A stretch of DNA of 64,000 nt from Chlorops oryzae (GCA_020466095.1 CM035808.1:70829152-70893151), one strand, 5' to 3'. Positions 19,640 to 32,353 are shown, counted from the first letter of the stretch. Numbers and translations are program-made. Notes: generated from the sequence alone by a model not told the origin.

Positions 19640-22495
19640 TCAAAATTTTGATGTGAAGCCTGTGAGGCATATGTTCTGATTCTTTAGCCATGCCTTGCCT
19701 CCTGCTTGAAATTCTCTCGCCTTTGAGCCCTTATCGTAGTATCGCTTGGATTTTTCCTTGGCTGCTTTTTGATTCTCTCGCACAAGTTGATGTGTGCGCT
19801 GTATTTGGTATTTTAATAATTTTGAAAAATCGTCTGTGATGTACAGTGGCTCCGGTTTTCTTTTTAAGTTAAGTGGAATGTCGGCTTCAAATCCAAAAAG
19901 TATTTTACATGGTGGCTGTTTTGTGGATGAATGGACTGTGTTGTTATGCACGTGCATTTCGTGGTGCAGCCATTCATCCCAATTTGTGCCATCCTTTTTG
20001 ACAAAATTTCGGAGAAATTCCGCAAGAGGTCGGTGACTCCTTTCCAGAGCACCATTGGCTTGGGGGTGGTATGGTGAAGTTTGGGATTTCCTGATTCCAA
20101 GAATTTTGCAAACTTCCTTAAATAATTTCGATGTAAAGTTTGTGCCGTTATCCGTGATTAAAACCTTTGGTATCTGGAATTTTGATATTATCTCGTTGAA
20201 AAAAGCTTTTGCCACTGTTGCCGCCTCTGCATCCGGAATAGCTGTGCAGATAAAAAATTTTGAAAAATCGTCTATGAATGTTAAAATGTATTTGTTTCCT
20301 CTCGATGTTTCCGGTAGGGGGCCTACCATATCCATATAAACTTTGTAGAAGGGGCCATGAGCTATGTCTGTGAGTACCATGGGCATTCTTTCTACTTTTG
20401 AGCATTTATTCCGCTGGCATTTCTCGCAGTTTTTTATATAATTTCGAATCTCTCTATGCATGCCGTTCCACTTGTACTGCCGTCGAATGTGGAAATATGT
20501 TTTTATAGCTCCCTTGTGACCTCCTAATGGCCCATCGTGAAAATTTTTAAGCACCTCTTCGATGTCCTTTCTCTGTGTTAAAAATTCTGCTAAATCCTCT
20601 GTCTCTAAGTGATCTGTGGGGTTTGTGTCTTCCGAATCATCTCTGCTTTTATTTGTATCCGTATTTTCATCGCTCTGCTCTATTTTGGACTGTATTTGTG
20701 CTCTTGTTACCACTGACACAAGATTATTTTCATATGGTAATCGGCTCAATGCGTCTGCGTTTAAATTATATTTTCCAGCCTTGTAACAGATTTCGAAATC
20801 AAATTCCGAGAGCTTATGGCGGAACCTCGCCAATCGGGATGTTTGATCCTTTAGATTTGCTATGCCTTTTAGAGGCTTGTGGTCTGTGTAAACCGTAAAT
20901 GGCCGCCCTAAAAGGTAGCAACGAAAATTTTTGGCCGCCCATACTATGGCTAAGAATTCCTTTTCGATGGTCGAGTATCTTCTTTCTGTTGCACTCAAAG
21001 CTCGGCTTGCAAACGCAATTGGCTGGTCGTCGCCCGGCTCGCCTTGTGAAAGTACCGCTCCTAGCGCTTCGTTGCTTGCATCCGTTGTTAGCAGGAATGG
21101 CTTAGAAAAGTCCGCGTACTTCAATAGTGGTGGGTTGGTGATTGCAGTTATAATTTTCTCCACCGCGTTTTCGCATTCATTCGTCCACGCAAATTCACTG
21201 TCCTTCTTCAATAGTGATGTTAGTGGCATTAAAAGGTTAGCGGCGTTCGGTATGAATTTTCTGTAATAGTTCGCCAATCCTAAAGCCTGCAATTCCTTTT
21301 TGTTTTTTGGAATTGGGAATTTTTCCACGCATTCTACTTTCCCAGGATCTGGTCGCACACCTTGGTCGGAACACTTATGTCCCAAGTATACTACCTCTTT
21401 TCGTAAAAATTGACATTTTTCCGTTTGAATCTTAAGCCTATTCTCCCGTAGAGATTGCAGCACTTTTCGGAGTCTGCGTTCGTGTTGCTCCAGGTTGCTC
21501 CCGTAAATTACTATATCGTCCAGGTAGACGAAACAGTCGACTCCTTGTAGCCCAGTCAGGACACTGTTCATGATCCGTTGAAAGGTGGCTGGCGCTCCTG
21601 AGAGTCCAAATGGCCTTCGCACGAATTCATAGTGTCCTAAACCCGTGCTGAAAGCTGTTTTACCTCTAGCTGTCTCATCTACCAATACTTGGTGGTATCC
21701 ACTCGCCAGGTCCAAGGTTGTAAAATATCGACTGCAACCCAGTTGGTCGAGGATTTCATCAATTCGTGGTATCGGGAATACCTGTTTCACCGTAATTTCA
21801 TTTAGTTGGCGGAAATCCACCACCAGTCGCCATTTCTTTTTCCCGTCTGTTCCTGCCTTTTTCGTCACTAGGATAATCGGTGCGTTTCATGGTGACTTGC
21901 TTGGAGCAATTATCCCTTGTTCCAGCATTTCTCCTACCTGCTTATTTATTTCCTCCTTATGTGCTTCCGGCAAGCGATATTGTCTTAAATTTATCGGTTC
22001 CTTTCCCGCTTCCGTGGTGATTTCATGTTTGAGCACACTTGTATAACTCAGTTTATCGCCCTTTAGATGAAATACATCGGAATAGTCCTTGCAAATTGCA
22101 ATTATGGACTGTCTTTCTTCTTCATTCAAATTCTCCTCTAATTTTAGGGAATTGATTAGCATATTCGTCCTTTCGTCTGTTTGACTATTATTCGGTGCTT
22201 TTATTTCTGAAATGCTTAAAATTTCGTACTCCTTCAATAACGAATATTTTACCTCTATTCCTTCTTTTATTTCGGTGTCCTTTTCCGACGCGTTAAGTAT
22301 TGTAACGAACCCAATACCATTTTTGGGTTTCGTGAGGCTTTCTCCAATATAAATATGTTCTTCTAACAGTTTTTTCTGCACGACTACTTCCTCCGTGAGT
22401 AGTCCTGTATTTATGCGTACTATCCTCGTGGATCTTGGTGGGATTCTTATCGTCTCTGCGGTATAGATTTTCTCTCCTCTTATCCTTAGAGGCAT
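19640..22495 (-). pseudogene. Unit 2 pol: RT, RNase H, integrase with chimeric tail
   Basis: Same domains and catalytic motifs as unit 1. The shared TGA is at 21887-21889. The natural integrase C-terminus is lost: after GGKAWLKNQN the frame crosses the junction at 19672-19675 and adds ICLTGFTSKF, read from leader DNA of unit 1, before stopping at 19640. The integrase core including DDE residues is complete; the part lost is the chromatin/DNA-binding tail. Confidence 0.87.
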
Positions 22496-23381
22496 TGTGC
22501 ATTGCTACCAGATTACATTTTTCTTTGAAGGTCAACTCCTTTCTGATGGAATCTAGTATAGTCCTGTTCCAGAGCATGTCTCTCCCCAGGAGTCCATCTG
22601 CTGGCAGGCTGCTATTCCGTGGCACCACGTGCATCACCATCTCCAATGCTGGAATTGTCTTGTGCTTCAATTTTATTGATCCAATCGTAGTCGAATTTCC
22701 TCCAAATGCCCCTCTCAAGGATTTCGTATCCTTTCGGTTTATCGGAACGTCTTCCATCAGCACCTCTCTTTTAACCAGACTTGCCTCTGCCCCTGAATCG
22801 ATCAATAGGGTGATGCTGCCGTCGATAGCCTGGCTACAGGGTATTTCGATGTAAGCATCGTCCTCTCGAGTCGCAGTTGCAGCGATCCAATCCGGTTCTT
22901 CTACCATTTCGATTCCGTCGTTGATAGCCTGCTCGCAGGATAATTCAACGCATTCATCTCCTTTTGGCCCATTGAACTCACCCGCCAAAAATTTTTTCAT
23001 GAATTGGAAAAACTCGCTTAGAAAAAAGAAAAACATCAGCCATGCCTTGATATACAACCTTTTCAATAGTCTTGCGTTTTCTTCCCATTTTTCCAATCTT
23101 TCCTTTGTCTTCGTAGCTTCCATTTTGCATATTGGGTATACAAACACTTTGACTGTGCTCTTAAAAGTCACTCGTTTGCCCTTTTTTCTTGGTTTCATTG
23201 CATTAGTCTCCTGACCAATGTCTATAAGCATTTTTGCCTTTATCTCATTTTCCATTTCTTCCGTCGGAATCTCTCTTATCGATTTTCCCCATTTTGGTAT
23301 TCGATTTCTTTTTCCCAGACTGTCCAAAGGCACTTCTTGGCCCTCTGGCTCCTCTAGTCGTTCTGCGCCTAGGCTGTTCAA
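22293..23381 (-). pseudogene. Unit 2 protease region
   Basis: As in unit 1: D-S-G active site (LIDSGAEAS), GLLGRD, and the same frame break before RT. One private change replaces Thr with Ile in MLIDTGQ. Confidence 0.77.
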
Positions 23382-23488
23382 AGGATCTTCTTTGCACCCT
23401 GGCTCTCCCCCTCCTCCTGCCCCTGGTTTGTGGCTGTTCCCCAGGGCAGGATTTTGCCGTTCTAAAACTTCTTTTTGGGCACTCCAGT

Positions 23489-24640
23489 CTACCGGCCGAG
23501 ACTGGGCCGCTGGGCGTTTCCTGTGTTAGGTGCGGAGATTGTCTGGCTACGCTGTGTCTGTTGTGGGCAATTTCGGGCTATATGGCCTATTTCTTTGCAC
23601 ATGTAGCACTGTATTTGGTTGTTTTCGTTAGGCCTTCTCTGGTGGCTCGGTGTAGACCGTGGCTGCACATTCTGTTGCCTGTTCTCTCTTTTACAGAATT
23701 TATTCGTCTTATGGCCCTTCACTTGGCATTTTTCGCAGAAAAGGGCGACTAATTTCGCCCAACAGTCTTCCTCCTTTTGCCCCGCTTTCCCACAGTGTGT
23801 GCATTCAGCTCTAGCTGGATTTCTTTCTTCTGTCCGTCTTGGAGTGTTTCTCCGGCACCCGGGAGTCTCGTCATGACCATATACACCACACGGCGCGCAG
23901 TATGCTGTGTTTCTCCTCTTTATGCACACATCATTGGTGTGGCCTGGTTGTTGACAAAAAGCGCACACCAGACTTTATTCGGCTGCGAAGCTTATTGTGT
24001 TTATATTGATTCGGCCTGATTTAAGTATATTTTCGGAACGCTCTGCTGCCTCTAGCAGACCCTTTAGGTTTAGGTCACCCATGTTCACAAGTGATTGTTG
24101 TAAGGACTCCCTTTTAAGCCCTTATATGAACTGCTTTTTTGCTAGGTCGTCGTATTCCCACAGTACTGCTCTTGCTTCTGCGCCTCCCCATCTTTGGGTA
24201 ATTACCATTTCCGCTTCATTGAGGTATGTCTCCATTCTTCCTCCGAACAAGGCTGCGGACTCGTCCTTTTGTTGTTGGGCGTTTATTATGTCCGCTCTAA
24301 TGTCCTCTAATGTTCGGATTGTTGCATACGTTCGTCTTACATATTCCTGGAGTTCCTCCAGTGTTTCAAATTTTCTGTTGTTTATCTGCGGGTACGCCGG
24401 TCCCGTTAGCTTTTGCTTGACTATGCGTATCGCCTGTGTAACATTTGCTCTGTCAATAGTCTCATTGAGTAGAGCGAGGCCTTCGATGAATTGTGACACC
24501 TCGTATTTGAATCCAGGTCCTCTAGTTCCCGTAAAACTTGGGACTACGTCGTGGACTATTCTGATGATATCTTTCATGCTTTGTTGAGTCGCCATTGTTA
24601 GTCTGTTTTGTGTTGGAACTTCGATCGTAGTGTTGTTCAC
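23489..24640 (-). pseudogene. Unit 2 gag
   Basis: The capsid-like part is 24122-24640 and the knuckle part 23489-23968, in one frame, separated by two TAA stops (24122-24124 and 23975-23977). Knuckles include CAFCQQPGHTNDVC, CTHCGKAGQKEEDC and CYMCKEIGHIARNC. Unlike unit 1 the central knuckle Cys is intact. Confidence 0.84.
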
Positions 24641-25177
24641 AGAAAGTGACTCTCTTCTTGTTGGAAGTGGGGACGTGCCGCAGACTATCCTTAATTCTCG
24701 TTTTAGATTTCCTTTTTATATTTTTAGAAAATGGATTTCTTTTTCCTTTTCTTTAAGATCCGCTTTATCCTTTTCTATGGATTCTGAAAGTTCACTCCCT
24801 ACTGCTGATTGTAGAGCTTTCTTTAAAGTTTCGTTTTCGTCCTCAGCCTCTTCTATTAATCTAGTTTCCTTATCTATTATCTCCCTTAGATCTTTGCAAT
24901 TCTTCTGTAAATGTTCAACTGTCTCTTCTAGATCTTCTATTTTGCTCTTCGCGGAATCGTTGGTAGCGCTTACTGTCCGTTTAGCTGTATCGATCAGAAA
25001 AACTGCCTCTTCTAACTGATTACATGAGGATAGTGCGATCTGATTTTTTATTAAAGTCAAAAATTCTCTATTCGGGTTTATTTCTCTTATTAGTTCCCAC
25101 GCTTCTGCTTGTAGTGTAGTCGCATGCCCTTCAGACTCTTTGAGCTTTTGTTTCAGTTTTTCGTATTCCTAATCCAT
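24641..25177 (-). pseudogene. Unit 2 coiled-coil N-terminus of gag
   Basis: Same coiled coil as unit 1, uninterrupted by a LINE. It has the TAG at codon 3 (25169-25171) and a TAA near the gag side (24716-24718); unit 3 has sense codons at both places. The next ATG inside the coil could still start a 114-codon frame. Confidence 0.78.
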
Positions 25178-25263
25178 AAATTACCCTGTCCAACGGAAAA
25201 CTCTGCATAACAATCGAATTTAACTTTTCTTTTAAAAAAATTTCTAACTTCAAAAATTTAAGA

Positions 25264-28119
25264 TCAAAATTTTGATGTGAAGCCTGTGAGGCATATGTTC
25301 TGATTCTTTAGCCATGCCTTGCCTCCTGCTTGAAATTCTCTCGCCTTTGAGCCCTTATCGTAGTATCGCTTGGATTTTTCCTTGGCTGCTTTTTGATTCT
25401 CTCGCACAAGTTGATGTGTGCGCTGTATTTGGTATTTTAATAATTTTGAAAAATCGTCTGTGATGTACAGTGGCTCCGGTTTTCTTTTTAAGTTAAGTGG
25501 AATGTCGGCTTCAAATCCAAAAAGTATTTTACATGGTGGCTGTTTTGTGGATGAATGGACTGTGTTGTTATGCACGTGCATTTCGTGGTGCAGCCATTCA
25601 TCCCAATTTGTGCCATCCTTTTTGACAAAATTTCGGAGAAATTCCGCAAGAGGTCGGTGACTCCTTTCCAGAGCACCATTGGCTTGGGGGTGGTATGGTG
25701 AAGTTTGGGATTTCCTGATTCCAAGAATTTTGCAAACTTCCTTAAATAATTTCGATGTAAAGTTTGTGCCGTTATCCGTGATTAAAACCTTTGGTATCTG
25801 GAATTTTGATATTATCTCGTTGAAAAAAGCTTTTGCCACTGTTGCCGCCTCTGCATCCGGAATAGCTGTGCAGATAAAAAATTTTGAAAAATCGTCTATG
25901 AATGTTAAAATGTATTTGTTTCCTCTCGACGTTTCCGGTAGGGGGCCTACCATATCCATATAAACTTTGTAGAAGGGGCCATGAGCTATGTCTGTGAGTA
26001 CCATGGGCATTCTTTCTACTTTTGAGCATTTATTCCGCTGGCATTTCTCGCAGTTTTTTATATAATTTCGAATCTCTCTATGCATGCCGTTCCACTTGTA
26101 CTGCCGTCGAATGTGGAAATATGTTTTTATAGCTCCCTTGTGACCTCCTAATGGCCCATCGTGAAAATTTTTAAGCACCTCTTCGATGTCCTTTCTCTGT
26201 GTTAAAAATTCTGCTAAATCCTCTGTCTCTGGGTGATCTGTGGGGTTTGTGTCTTCCGAATCATCTCTGCTTTTATTTGTATCCGTATTTTCATCGCTCT
26301 GCTCTATTTTGGACTGTATTTGTGCTCTTGTTACCACTGACACAAGATTATTTTCATATGGTAATCGGCTCAATGCGTCTGCGTTTAAATTATATTTTCC
26401 AGCCTTGTAACAGATTTCGAAATCAAATTCCGAGAGCTTATGGCGGAACCTCGCCAATCGGGATGTTTGATCCTTTAGATTTGCTATGCCTTTTAGAGGC
26501 TTGTGGTCTGTGTAAACCGTAAATGGCCGCCCTAAAAGGTAGCAACGAAAATTTTTGGCCGCCCATACTATGGCTAAGAATTCCTTTTCGATGGTCGAGT
26601 ATCTTCTTTCTGTTGCACTCAAAGCTCGGCTTGCAAACGCAATTGGCTGGTCGTCGCCCGGCTCGCCTTGTGAAAGTACCGCTCCTAGCGCTTCGTTGCT
26701 TGCATCCGTTGTTAGCAGGAATGGCTTAGAAAAGTCCGCGTACTTCAATAGTGGTGGGTTGGTGATTGCAGTTATAATTTTCTCCACCGCGTTTTCGCAT
26801 TCATTCGTCCACGCAAATTCACTGTCCTTCTTCAATAGTGATGTTAGTGGCATTAAAAGGTTAGCGGCGTTCGGTATGAATTTTCTGTAATAGTTCGCCA
26901 ATCCTAAAGCCTGCAATTCCTTTTTGTTTTTTGGAATTGGGAATTTTTCCACGCATTCTACTTTCCCAGGATCTGGTCGCACACCTTGGTCGGAACACTT
27001 ATGTCCCAAGTATACTACCTCTTTTCGTAAAAATTGACATTTTTCCGTTTGAATCTTAAGCCTATTCTCCCGTAGAGATTGCAGCACTTTTCGGAGTCTG
27101 CGTTCGTGTTGCTCCAGGTTGCTCCCGTAAATTACTATATCGTCCAGGTAGACGAAACAGTCGACTCCTTGTAGCCCAGTCAGGACACTGTTCATGATCC
27201 GTTGAAAGGTGGCTGGCGCTCCTGAGAGTCCAAATGGCCTTCGCACGAATTCATAGTGTCCTAAACCCGTGCTGAAAGCTGTTTTACCTCTAGCTGTCTC
27301 ATCTACCAATACTTGGTGGTATCCACTCGCCAGGTCCAAGGTTGTAAAATATCGACTGCAACCCAGTTGGTCGAGGATTTCATCAATTCGTGGTATCGGG
27401 AATACCTGTTTCACCGTAATTTCATTTAGTTGGCGGAAATCCACCACCAGTCGCCATTTCTTTTTCCCGTCTGTTCCTGCCTTTTTCGGCACTAGGATAA
27501 TCGGTGCGTTTCATGGTGACTTGCTTGGAGCAATTATCCCTTGTTCCAGCATTTCTCCTACCTGCTTATTTATTTCCTCCTTATGTGCTTCCGGCAAGCG
27601 ATATTGTCTTATATTTATCGGTTCCTTTCCCGCTTCCGTGGTGATTTCATGTTTGAGCACACTTGTATAACTCAGTTTATCGCCCTTTAGATGAAATACA
27701 TCGGAATAGTCCTTGCAAATTGCAATTATGGACTGTCTTTCTTCTTCATTCAAATTCTCCTCTAATTTTAGGGAATTGATTAGCATATTCGTCCTTTCGT
27801 CTGTTTGACTATTATTCGGTGCTTTTATTTCTGAAATGCTTAAAATTTCGTACTCCTTCAATAACGAATATTTTACCTCTATTCCTTCTTTTATTTCGGT
27901 GTCCTTTTCCGACGCGTTAAGTATTGTAACGAACCCAATACCATTTTTGGGTTTCGTGAGGCTTTCTCCAATATAAATATGTTCTTCTAACAGTTTTTTC
28001 TGCACGACTACTTCCTCCGTGAGTAGTCCTGTATTTATGCGTACTATCCTCGTGGATCTTGGTGGGATTCTTATCATCTCTGCGGTATAGATTTTCTCTC
28101 CTCTTATCCTTAGAGGCAT
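25264..28119 (-). pseudogene. Unit 3 pol: RT, RNase H, integrase with chimeric tail
   Basis: Domains as in unit 1. The shared TGA is at 27511-27513. The C-terminus again reads through the junction (25296-25299) into leader DNA of unit 2 and ends with the same ten-residue tail as unit 2. Protein-level sequence is the same as unit 1 at several sites where unit 2 differs. Confidence 0.87.
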
Positions 28120-29005
28120 TGTGCATTGCTACCAGATTACATTTTTCTTTGAAGGTCAACTCCTTTCTGATGGAATCTAGTATAGTCCTGTTCCAGAGCA
28201 TGTCTCTCCCCAGGAGTCCATCTGCTGGCAGGCTGCTATTCCGTGGCACCACGTGCATCACCATCTCCAATGCTGGAATTGTCTTGTGCTTCAATTTTAT
28301 TGATCCAATCGTAGTCGAATTTCCTCCAAATGCCCCTGTCAAGGATTTCGTATCCTTTCGGTTTATCGGAACGTCTTCCATCAGCACCTCTCTTTTAACC
28401 AGACTTGCCTCTGCCCCTGAATCGATCAATAGGGTGATGCTGCCGTCGATAGCCTGGCTACAGGGTATTTCGATGTACGCATCGTCCTCTCGAGTCGCAG
28501 TTGCAGCGATCCAATCCGGTTCTTCTACCATTTCGATTCCGTCGTTGATAGCCTGCTCGCAGGATAATTCAACGCATTCATCTCCTTTTGGCCCATTGAA
28601 CTCACCCGCCAAAAATTTTTTCATGAATTGGAAAAACTCGCTTAGAAAAAAGAAAAACATCAGCCATGCCTTGATATACAACCTTTTCAATAGTCTTGCG
28701 TTTTCTTCCCATTTTTCCAATCTTTCCTTTGTCTTCGTAGCTTCCATTTTGCATATTGGGTATACAAACACTTTGACTGTGCTCTTAAAAGTCACTCGTT
28801 TGCCCTTTTTTCTTGGTTTCATTGCATTAGTCTCCTGACCAGTGTCTATAAGCATTTTTGCCTTTATCTCATTTTCCATTTCTTCCGTCGGAATCTCTCT
28901 TATCGATTTTCCCCATTTTGGTATTCGATTTCTTTTTCCCAGACTGTCCAAAGGCACTTCTTGGCCCTCTGGCTCCTCTAGTCGTTCTGCGCCTAGGCTG
29001 TTCAA
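27917..29005 (-). pseudogene. Unit 3 protease region
   Basis: Same organisation as units 1 and 2, with a private Arg-to-Thr change just after KDTKSL. The shared frame break before RT is present. Confidence 0.77.
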
Positions 29006-29112
29006 AGGATCTTCTTTGCACCCTGGCTCTCCCCCTCCTCCTGCCCCTGGTTTGTGGCTGTTCCCCAGGGCAGGGTTTTGCCGTTCTAAAACTTCTTTTT
29101 GGGCACTCCAGT

Positions 29113-30800
29113 CTACCGGCCGAGACTGGGCCGCTGGGCGTTTCCCGTGTTAGGTGCGGAGATTGTCTGGCTACGCTGTGTCTGTTGTGGGCAATTTCGG
29201 GCTATATGGCCTATTTCTTTGCACATGTAGCACTGTATTTGGTTGTTTTCGTTAGGCCTTCTCTGGTGGCTCGGTGTAGACCGTGGCTGCACATTCTGTT
29301 GCCTGTTCTCTCTTTTACAGAATTTATTCGTCTTATGGCCCTTCACTTGGCATTTTTCGCAGAAAAGGGCGACTAATTTCGCCCAACAGTCTTCCTCCTT
29401 TTGCCCCGCTTTCCCACAGTGTGTGCATTCAGCTCTAGCTGGATTTCTTTCTTCTGTCCGTCTTGGAGTGTTTCTCCGGCACCCGGGAGTCTCGTCATGA
29501 CCATATACACCACACGGCGCGCAGTATGCTGTGTTTCTCCTCTTTATGCACACATCCCTGGTGTGGCCTGGTTGTTGACAAAAAGCGCACACCAGACTTT
29601 ATTCGGCTGCGAAGCTTATTGTGTTTATATTGATTCGGCCTGATTTAAGTATATTTTCCGAACGCTCTGCTGCCTCTATCAGACCCTTAGGTTTAGGTCA
29701 CCCATGTTCACAAGTGATTGTTGTAAGGACTCCCTTTTAAGCCCTTATATGAACTGCTTTTTTGCTAGGTCGTCGTATTCCCACAGTACTGCTCTTGCTT
29801 CTGCGCCTCCCCATCTTTGGGTAATTACCATTTCCGCTTCATTGAGGTATGTCTCCATTCTTCCTCCGAACAAGGCTGCGGACTCGTCCTTTTGTTGTTG
29901 GGCGTTTATTATGTCCGCTCTAATGTCCTCTAATGTTCGGATTGTTGCATACGTTCGTCTTACATATTCCTGGAGTTCCTCCAGTGTTTCAAATTTTCTG
30001 TTGTTTATCTGCGGGTACGCCGGTCCCGTTAGCTTTTGCTTGACTATGCGTATCGCCTGTGTAACATTTGCTCTGTCAATAGTCTCATTGAGTAGAGCGA
30101 GGCCTTCGATGAATTGTGACACCTCGTATTTGAATCCAGGTCCTCTAGTTCCCGTAAAACTTGGGACTACGTCGTGGACTATTCTGATGATATCTTTCAT
30201 GCTTTGTTGAGTCGCCATTGTTAGTCTGTTTTGTGTTGGAACTTCGATCGTAGTGTTGTTCACAGAAAGTGACTCTCTTCTTGTTGGAAGTGGGGACGTG
30301 CCGCAGACTATCCTTAATTCTCGTTTTAGATTTCCTTTTTCTATTTTTAGAAAATGGATTTCTTTTTCCTTTTCTTTAAGATCCGCTTTATCCTTTTCTA
30401 TGGATTCTGAAAGTTCACTCCCTACTGCTGATTGTAGAGCTTTCTTTAAAGTTTCGTTTTCGTCCTCAGCCTCTTCTATTAATCTAGTTTCCTTATCTAT
30501 TATCTCCCTTAGATCTTTGCAATTCTTCTGTAAATGTTCAACTGTCTCTTCTAGATCTTCTATTTTGCTCTTCGCGGAATCGTTGGTAGCGCTTACTGTC
30601 CGTTTAGCTGTATCGATCAGAAAAACTGCCTCTTCTAACTGATTACATGAGGATAGTGCGATCTGATTTTTTATTAAAGTCAAAAATTCTCTATTCGGGT
30701 TTATTTCTCTTATTAGTTCCCACGCTTCTGCTTGTAGTGTAGTCGCATGCCCTTCAGACTCTTTGAGCTTTTGTTTCAGTTTTTCGTATTCTTTATCCAT
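29113..30800 (-). pseudogene. Unit 3 gag with fused coiled-coil N-terminus
   Basis: A single open frame from the ATG at 30798-30800 (MDKEYEKLKQ) through the coiled coil (residues ~1-160) and capsid-like region to a TAA at 29745-29747 (351 codons). This shows the ancestral gag layout. After the stop come a private 1-bp deletion near 29682, the shared TAA (29599-29601) and the knuckle region (29113-29592). It is the least damaged gag of the three. Confidence 0.85.
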
Positions 30801-30922
30801 AAATTACCCTGTCCAACGGAAAACTCTGCATAACAATCGAATTTAACTCTTCTTTTAAAAAAATTTCTAACTTCAAAAATTTAAGATCAAAATTTTGATG
30901 TGAAGCCTGTGAGGCATATGTT

Positions 30923-31330
30923 ATAAAAGTTTTGTTTGTGGACTTACCATCTTATTCTGTTAGCTATTCTTCTGAAGTTTGATATTCGTTGTTTGTTAAA
31001 TATTAAAATTATGTTATAAGTTAAATTGTTTTGGGCACCCTATCGCTCCCAAATTGCGTTTATAGTGCAATTTGACTCGACAGAAATATCGGTATGATAT
31101 TGAACACTTTAGTCTTTTTTGTAAAAACGCCTTTTGGAAACAGTCGTTCCTCCCAGGCACCAATGAATGAAACGTCGTTCCTGTTCAATGGTTTATTTAA
31201 ATAAAGGACTTCAGTATTCGCAATCGATATCGATTTCGACCCTCACTTGCCAAAATTTTGTTTTCACTTTTTAACTTTATTAATTTTATACTTCAGGATT
31301 GTAGTATCCTCCCGACTATCCTTAGTCGAA
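30923..31330 (-). other. 5' leader of element B
   Basis: Non-coding sequence between the primer site and the start of gag (gag ATG at 30800). Only this unit has it; in units 1 and 2 the leader is cut after about 125 bp by fusion to the pol 3' end of the next unit. Confidence 0.75.
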
Positions 31331-31344
31331 TACCGGCTGCGCCA
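31331..31344 (-). promoter_or_regulatory. tRNA primer-binding site of element B
   Basis: On the minus strand TGGCGCAGCCGGTA lies 4 bp inside the 5' LTR. It is complementary to a CCA-ended tRNA; the first ten bases fit insect tRNA-Ser as I recall it. It sets the element orientation as minus. Confidence 0.82.
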
Positions 31345-31348
31345 TAAA

Positions 31349-32353
31349 TGTTGTGTGTACTGGGGAGAAAGGACCTCTATAAAGCGCCAACAAGGATTCA
31401 GTATTTTCGCCAAATAAAACACTCCTTTTCTCGTTATAATAATTGTTCATTTATTAAAGTCTTTTTGATGTTTCTACTCTATCTTACTTTACTGCCCTAA
31501 TACCCTAGCTAACACTGAGATCCACACTTTGTCGTCCTGGCTCGTAAGTAGGTGCGCCAAAGTTGAGATCTTCTGAATACTCGGAGTGCCAATCGATGAT
31601 AAGTCCATTTTTTCAATCGAACTTCGCTTTTATAGTCCGATATTGCTCCGTTCGCAATATCGATAGTTGCTAGCGTCATAGATTTCTTCCTCAGCTAACC
31701 TCCCCGCAAGCGTCCCTTGGTCGCCGTCTATTCTGCATTTCGGCTTTTTCTGGCGATTGCATAAGTGCCGTTGTCTTCTATTTTCGTCGTGCCATATATT
31801 TACAATCAGCTAAACATGCCGATCACTCCAAACCCATTCGACATATGTACGGTTTAATGCAAGCCAAGTGCACACACAAAAGACGTACAGAACGAAATGC
31901 AATACGAACAAGCAAACGTATGCCGCAAACATCCCTTGTTTGTGTGTGGTCCACATTTTCGCTGACTCGGCGGCTCGTGTTCTTTCGCCTTTCGTCTGCC
32001 TGCTTTCCCTTTCGATTGATGGCCTTGAACGATCGATTCTCGGTTGACATTGATATCGACTGTCTGTTTGTCATTACGAGACCCTGTTGTTGTTGTTGCC
32101 GTCTCCGGTAACAGTGTCTTTTTTTGTGACTTCGAACGCCGACCGTTGTTGCTTTGTTGAGGCGTTCGATTTCATGCTCGCTCGTGCTGTTGTTGTTCGA
32201 GGTGTTAGGTTTCGAGCTCAAACGGTGCCGTTGCATTTGTTTATGCTGCATTATTTATTGCACTGCTTTTGGCTTAGCGCTGATAGCGTGCCGTTGACGA
32301 TAGAGCTGGCAGCGTTACGTTAGCGTGTGACGTGACGGTTTTGACTCACAACA
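31349..32353 (-). repeat. 5' LTR of element B
   Basis: 1005 bp, ends TGTTGTG and CACAACA, near-identical to 7174-8174. It should contain the element promoter and polyadenylation signals, which I did not map. The TGCC target duplication follows at 32354-32357. Confidence 0.92.

Larger units (their letters stand above)
10459..19675 (-). repeat. Tandem unit 1 of element B (contains LINE)
   Basis: 9217 bp, or exactly 5624 bp after removing the LINE and one target-duplication copy. It is the same segment as 19676-25299 and 25300-30922. It begins right after TGTT at 10455-10458 and ends with TGTT at 19672-19675. Confidence 0.9.
19676..25299 (-). repeat. Tandem unit 2 of element B
   Basis: 5624 bp, bounded by TGTT junctions at 19672-19675 and 25296-25299. 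It is nearly identical to units 1 and 3, with private substitutions seen at protein level (for example T for P at the start of the RT frame, L for P before TEDLAEF). Confidence 0.9.
25300..30922 (-). repeat. Tandem unit 3 of element B (5' proximal)
   Basis: 5623 bp; one base shorter than units 1 and 2 because of a 1-bp deletion near 29682. It continues into the true 5' leader rather than a junction, so it is the original 5' end of the element. Confidence 0.9.

Noticed and set aside
19676..30922. Units 2 and 3 as independent Gypsy insertions
   Set aside because: No LTR, primer site, polypurine tract or target duplication occurs at either internal junction, and both junctions are identical.
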